Shown in pieces: positions 32,019-35,458 of a stretch of 35,458 nt of DNA. The DNA comes from Suillus spraguei. Its lineage: Eukaryota > Basidiomycota > Agaricomycetes > Boletales > Suillaceae. The stretch covers positions 1 to 35,458 of the forward strand of contig JABCPU010000607.1 of the NCBI GenBank assembly GCA_016800925.1. Direction: 5' to 3'. The position numbers were made by a program, and so were the translations under genes. Below the pieces are notes generated by a model. It worked only from the letters and a program-made list of their open reading frames with translations. It did not search any database and was not told where the DNA came from. Position 1 is the stretch's first letter. The number at the start of each line of letters is the position of its first letter.

Positions 32019-32316
32019 TGAGAATGTTGGAGATTGACTGCTGTGGGAGTGAGAGGCAAGGACGAAATAATTTAAATTTTCAGTCAGAGGCGAATCATCA
32101 GCTATGGCGAATCTAAGATTTGAATTATGGTCCAACAGCGAATTATAGTCCAACGGCGAACTCAATTGCTGTCAGACCTAATGCACGCCCATTAAGTCTA
32201 CACTTCACCGCTCTATCAATTTTGTCTCCACTTACCTTCAACGACACAATCCCCAGTCAAATGTACGTGTATGCTGCAAAAATGAACATGTTAATATATT
32301 TCCCGCACAGAATTAG
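32019..32316. promoter_or_regulatory. Divergent intergenic region of KDZ copy 2
   Basis: 298 bases separate the start codons of the 211-aa gene (minus) and the accessory gene (plus). Contains tandem CAACGGCGAA/CAACAGCGAA-like and TATAGTCCAA/TATGGTCCAA repeats at ~32125-32165 and an AT-rich stretch TTAATATATTTCC just before ATG 32317. A shared promoter is inferred from orientation. Confidence 0.4.
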
Positions 32317-34362
32317 ATGGCGCCTCCCAAGTGGACAACAAAAGAACAAGAGGAATGGCTCGAACCGTGGTATGAAAAATACTCCATCAAGCTGAGCGAG
32401 AAGTGCAGAAACTTCAGCAACTTCTTTGCGGACCTGAACGAGCAATGGTTTGACGCCTTCCCAGAGCCTCGCCCCGACAAATGTACAACAGTTGGACCAC
32501 TGATGAAAGAAGAATGGGATGAGGCAGTTGATGCACGCAAACATGTAAGTGAACTCACTAACGAAACATTTATGAGAGGTTGACGTTGTGATAGAAATTG
32601 CACACGCGATTCAAGAACACCTTTAGTGGGTCGATGGCCGGACGACAGGCGAAGGCGAAAGCGAAGGATACCTTCGATGTCGTGGTACGAAGGATGACTG
32701 AGAGCGAAAAGCCCACTCGCACACTTCAAGAACATGAAGCTTATTCTAGACTTTACTACACTGACCGCATCCAACAATCAGTTCAAGAGACACTGAAATT
32801 GGCAGAAGAGCAACAGCCACTCACCAAAGGTCAGCGTGTAGCCCTACTTAAAAAGGAGACAGCGGCTCTCTACGCAGGCGAGTCTGAGGAGGTTAAGATT
32901 AAAGTCAAAGAGTACATTGTGGCTCAGAAGAACCAGCGCATGCACAACCATCCGGAGACTTGGAGCATCGAAGATCAAAAGCAGTAAGTACTTTGCACTG
33001 AAGCAGTCTTTGAATAAGCTGACTCACAATCACAGGAATCTTAAAAATTTGGCCGCAGTTGTGAACCAGCTCCTTAAAGGCCTTGCAGATACCACTGGCC
33101 TGGCATTTAGCCTTCTGGTGGGCGGTCCCTCAGCAGAGTTGGGAGGCCTGATTGATGTGTGGAGGTGAGTTGAATTTATGCGTGACTGAATGAAAAATTT
33201 TTAACACACCCCAACAGTTTCCATGTTGGACAGACAGCGCTAGGGAATGACTTCAGTCAAGCATACCCTGACTTCGAAAGCAAGATTATCGCACCATTTC
33301 GCGATTACCTGTATCGTGTGTACCGTAAGTATCACTCTGGTGGAATTCAGATATTCATGTAACTTACTATGTTTAAACTTCACAGCGGATGCTGCAGAGT
33401 TGAAGGGGGAAACGGGAACCTCCAAGAGCCCAACTGCACATGTGGGTGAGATAACACCAGGTCCTGGTAGTAGTAGTACGTCATATCTCATCTATCAATC
33501 ATGTGACAGCATTTTTGAACACGGACTTAGCCGAATTTTCTTTGCCGCCATCGTTTCTGCCAGAGGCCATTGATTATGATGCTGCTGAGCATGCGCAGCT
33601 CGACTGGATGTCTGACGATTACCTCAATAGGTTACAACAAATGTCTATGGGCATTCTTCCAGGTGCGCCGGTTGCAGGTCTGGCTGACCCTCTCACAGAT
33701 GCACCCATTGCGTCGCCTCCCATTGCGTCGCCTCCCATCGTGTCTCGCCCTATCATGTCTCCTCCCGTCATGTTGCCTCCCATTGTGCCTCCCCCTATCG
33801 TGTTGCCTCCCGTCATGCCCCCCCCTATCGTGTTGCCTCTCGTTGTGCCTCCCGCTCTCGTGTTGCCTCCCGTCGTGTCTCCTGTTGTGTCGCCTCCTCC
33901 CGTCGTGTCTCCTCCCATTGTGTCTCCTCCCGTTGTGTCTCCTCCTCCCGTTGTGTCTCCTCCCGTGGTGTCGTCGCCTCCTCCCGTGGTGTCGTCGCCT
34001 CCTCCCGTGGTGTCGTCGCCTCCTCCCGTGGTGTCGTCGCCTCCTCCCGTGGTGTCGCCTCCTCCCAATGTGTTGCCTCCTCCTGTTGTGTCCCCCCCCA
34101 TCGTGTCGCCTCCCATCATGTCTCCCGACATTGAGTGCCCTCAACCTCGGCCTTGCCATGCCGCACCGCCCAAGTTGTCAAAAGGAGTGCAGACATTGTT
34201 GAAAGTGGTTCCCGTCGCAGTGGACGAGTCCCCATGCCCTCCACACGCAATATCATTGCAAACTCGATTGGAGATAACGTCAAGGATAACTTGCAACCTG
34301 CGCCAACTCTTAAACGTGTACGCGAAGCTCAAACAGCAGGCCCTTCACGTCAACATAAGTAA
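32317..34362 (+). CDS. KDZ-linked accessory gene, copy 2, with Pro-rich minisatellite
   Basis: Exons: 32317-32544, 32595-32983, 33036-33164, 33218-33323, 33386-33466 and from 33510; introns have GT-AG ends and phases agree throughout. The product begins MAPPKWTTKEQEEWLEPWYE, a tryptophan-rich helical domain, then charged segments (GRQAKAKAKDTFDVVVRRMT, KGQRVALLKKETAALYAGES), NLKNLAAVVNQLLKGLADTT, and a block ending FESKIIAPFRDYLYRVY. The last exon encodes acidic sequence, about 130 residues of PPVVSSP-type repeats, and then GSRRSGRVPMPSTRNIIANS, a basic tail in the +1 frame relative to the repeats (stop TAA at 34360-34362). The unshifted frame instead ends at 34402. So either a frameshift occurred near 34130 or one reading is wrong. 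Function unknown; divergent placement parallels the 7644-5784 gene. Confidence 0.7.
33712..34110. repeat. Coding minisatellite (Pro-Val-Ser repeats)
   Basis: Tandem 12-21 bp units of the type CCTCCCGTGGTGTCGTCG, all multiples of three, encode PPIV/PPVV/SSPP. The last five copies (~33950-34055) are 21 bp and nearly identical, implying recent expansion by slippage or unequal exchange. Confidence 0.9.
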
Positions 34363-34402
34363 GTTTATCATTTCTACTACCGGTATGTCAGGCTTAATGT
34401 AG

Positions 34403-34788
34403 ATATAGAAGGGGTAAGTCATGAGCTTTTGTAGTTTCATCTTGTAGGACTGGTTTGTCGCTTTGATTCTTGTTATGTATAAAAATAATACAATTTTTTT
34501 GGTGTAATAAAGTGTTTGGAGCTTGATCTCGCCCCAAGCAGGTCACGTGACAATGTTGGACCTTCAGAACTTCAAGTTAGCTAGAACAGCGCCCGCTGGT
34601 CATGGTAAACGGCAGTCGTATCCGTAGATTTCTTAAATTGTCCACTTGAGTTACACTACAAAAAATTCTACAAGTTGAATCTGAACGGCTTTTACATGCA
34701 TAAAATAATTTTGATTGTGAGTGTCATAATGGAGACAGGCGCGGCAGCACCTAGTGGAAGTACTGCCAGTGTCTGCTGGTACACTTTC
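34403..34788. other. AT-rich flank of KDZ copy 2, no gene
   Basis: Contains TATAAAAATAATACAATTTTTT and AATAAAG (~34507), which could serve as the polyadenylation region of the accessory gene, and a palindromic GTCACGTGAC at ~34542. No coding signal. Confidence 0.45.
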
Positions 34789-35092
34789 CAAAACAGCAGA
34801 AAAATTGTAGAATATAACAGAATTGTAATCTGGTAGGCAGTGGGTTATAGAGGCAGGTGGATGGGAGGGCGGGAGGAGTAGGGCGGGAGGAGTGTTGAAT
34901 GTTGAATGTTGAAACATTGATCGAGTTGACGCAAAAACAGCACAAAAGATATAGAATATAAAAGAAATGTGATCTGGTAGGCGGTGGGTTATAGAGGCAG
35001 GTGGATGGGAGGGCGGGAGGCAGGAGGAGTAGGGTGGGAGGAGTGTTGAACGTTGAACATTGAATGTTGAAACGTTGATCGAGTTGACGCAA
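34789..35092. repeat. Two ~144 bp direct repeats with GTTGAA runs
   Basis: The unit starting TAGAATATAACAGAATTGTA at 34808 recurs at 34952 with scattered changes. It contains GGGAGGGCGGGAGGAGTAGGG and a short GTTGAATGTTGAATGTTGAA run, and ends TCGAGTTGACGCAA. The two copies differ by short insertions in the G-rich and GTTGAA parts. Antisense open frames here are repeat translations. Confidence 0.88.
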
Positions 35093-35358
35093 TCACGTGA
35101 TGTTCATGGTTGAAAATTTTGACCTGCGGCTAAGTGGTTAGTATAGGCTGTAACCGTGAGAATTTGGACTTAGAACATTTTTCAAGGCGTATGAGCTCAT
35201 ATGACGGTTGATTGGAAATTAACAATGCCCCATATCATGAGGTATCGAGATCTGGCCGGTGAAGTAAGCTATCGCCAATCAACTTCTATTGATGCCACTG
35301 GAAGGAGGAAAATATGTACCCTTTCTGATATTCAACCCCTGGTTGGGTGGTGGTTTGT
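35093..35358. other. Non-coding stretch between repeats
   Basis: Nothing recognised. A palindromic ATCACGTGAT lies at its left edge (~35091), similar to the CACGTG site at ~34544. Confidence 0.4.
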
Positions 35359-35458
35359 AAGCATGGCAAGTACCGAGAAGGTACCTGATGATTCGCACGC
35401 AGGATTTATAAGCATGGCAAGTACCGAGAAGGTAGCTGGTGATTCGCGCGCAGGATAC
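35359..35458. repeat. 51 bp tandem repeat running off the window
   Basis: AAGCATGGCAAGTACCGAGA starts at 35359 and again at 35410, with about five differences between the two units. The array may continue past the window end. Confidence 0.9.

Larger units (their letters stand above)
27226..34402. mobile_element. KDZ DNA transposon (copy 2), coding part
   Basis: Minimal coding span of a second KDZ element with three genes: transposase (31076-27226, minus), a 211-aa gene (32018-31273, minus) and a divergent accessory gene (32317-34362/34402, plus). The transposase reads without a stop across 11 exons, so the copy may be autonomous or recently so. I could not find terminal inverted repeats or an 8-base-type target duplication by eye; short repeats lie outside both ends. 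Confidence 0.82.

Noticed and set aside
33619..34159. Antisense Gly/Asp/Thr-rich and Arg/His-rich frames of 170-175 aa
   Set aside because: They are the reverse strand of the Pro-rich coding minisatellite, whose plus frame continues a phase-consistent multi-exon gene.
5784..34402. Terminal inverted repeats and target duplications of the KDZ elements
   Set aside because: I searched flanks by eye and found no convincing inverted pair; a computed search of 2 kb flanks is needed.

Overview
The window looks like repeat-rich accessory DNA from a filamentous basidiomycete, most likely an Agaricomycete. The evidence is many 43-65 nt introns with GTAAGT/GTGAGT/GTATGT donors, KDZ (Kyakuja-Dileera-Zisupton) DNA transposons with CxC2-type cysteine clusters, a fungal TET/JBP-type dioxygenase gene next to one of them, and a Ty3/gypsy chromovirus. 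A Boletales or other ectomycorrhizal genome is my guess only. I see no housekeeping gene, rRNA or tRNA.

Layout. 1-1745: CpG-rich ~77 bp tandem array with a head-to-head inversion at ~882. 1921-~4060 (-): multi-exon gene with a cysteine-rich Zn-cluster-like region and a decayed 5' part; 4336-5292 (+): divergent broken gene with duplicated exons. 5293-5700: direct duplications. 5784-11257: decayed KDZ element (accessory gene on -, transposase on +). 11430-12229 (+): unrecognised gene. 12230-14100: second CpG-rich array, related to the first, with higher-order periodicity. 14200-15493 (-): TET/JBP gene with its HxD, H and R residues kept. 15660-16690: two further minisatellites. 16743-18981 (+): broken multi-exon gene cut off by a retroelement repeat. 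18982-21165: four related retroelement-derived modules. 21166-23339: 5'-truncated chromovirus with 3' LTR. 23340-26098: mostly non-coding, with possible exon relics. 26099-26848 (-): unrecognised three-exon gene. 27226-34402: second KDZ element, whose transposase reads through 11 exons as 1098 codons without a stop; it also carries a 211-aa gene and a divergent accessory gene. 34403-35458: minisatellites.

How it fits together. Both KDZ copies share one plan: a transposase gene and an oppositely oriented accessory gene whose product begins with a basic or acidic, tryptophan-containing domain. The older copy (5784-11257) has lost its reading frames, while the younger one (27226-34402) looks coding-competent. 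KDZ transposons are known to be associated with expanded fungal TET/JBP genes, and here a TET/JBP gene lies 3 kb from the decayed KDZ. Related CpG-dense arrays lie on both sides of the 1.8-12.3 kb segment. Whether segment, arrays and TET gene form one composite element is inference. Exon joins were made by hand from splice signals and frame and have not been tested against transcripts.
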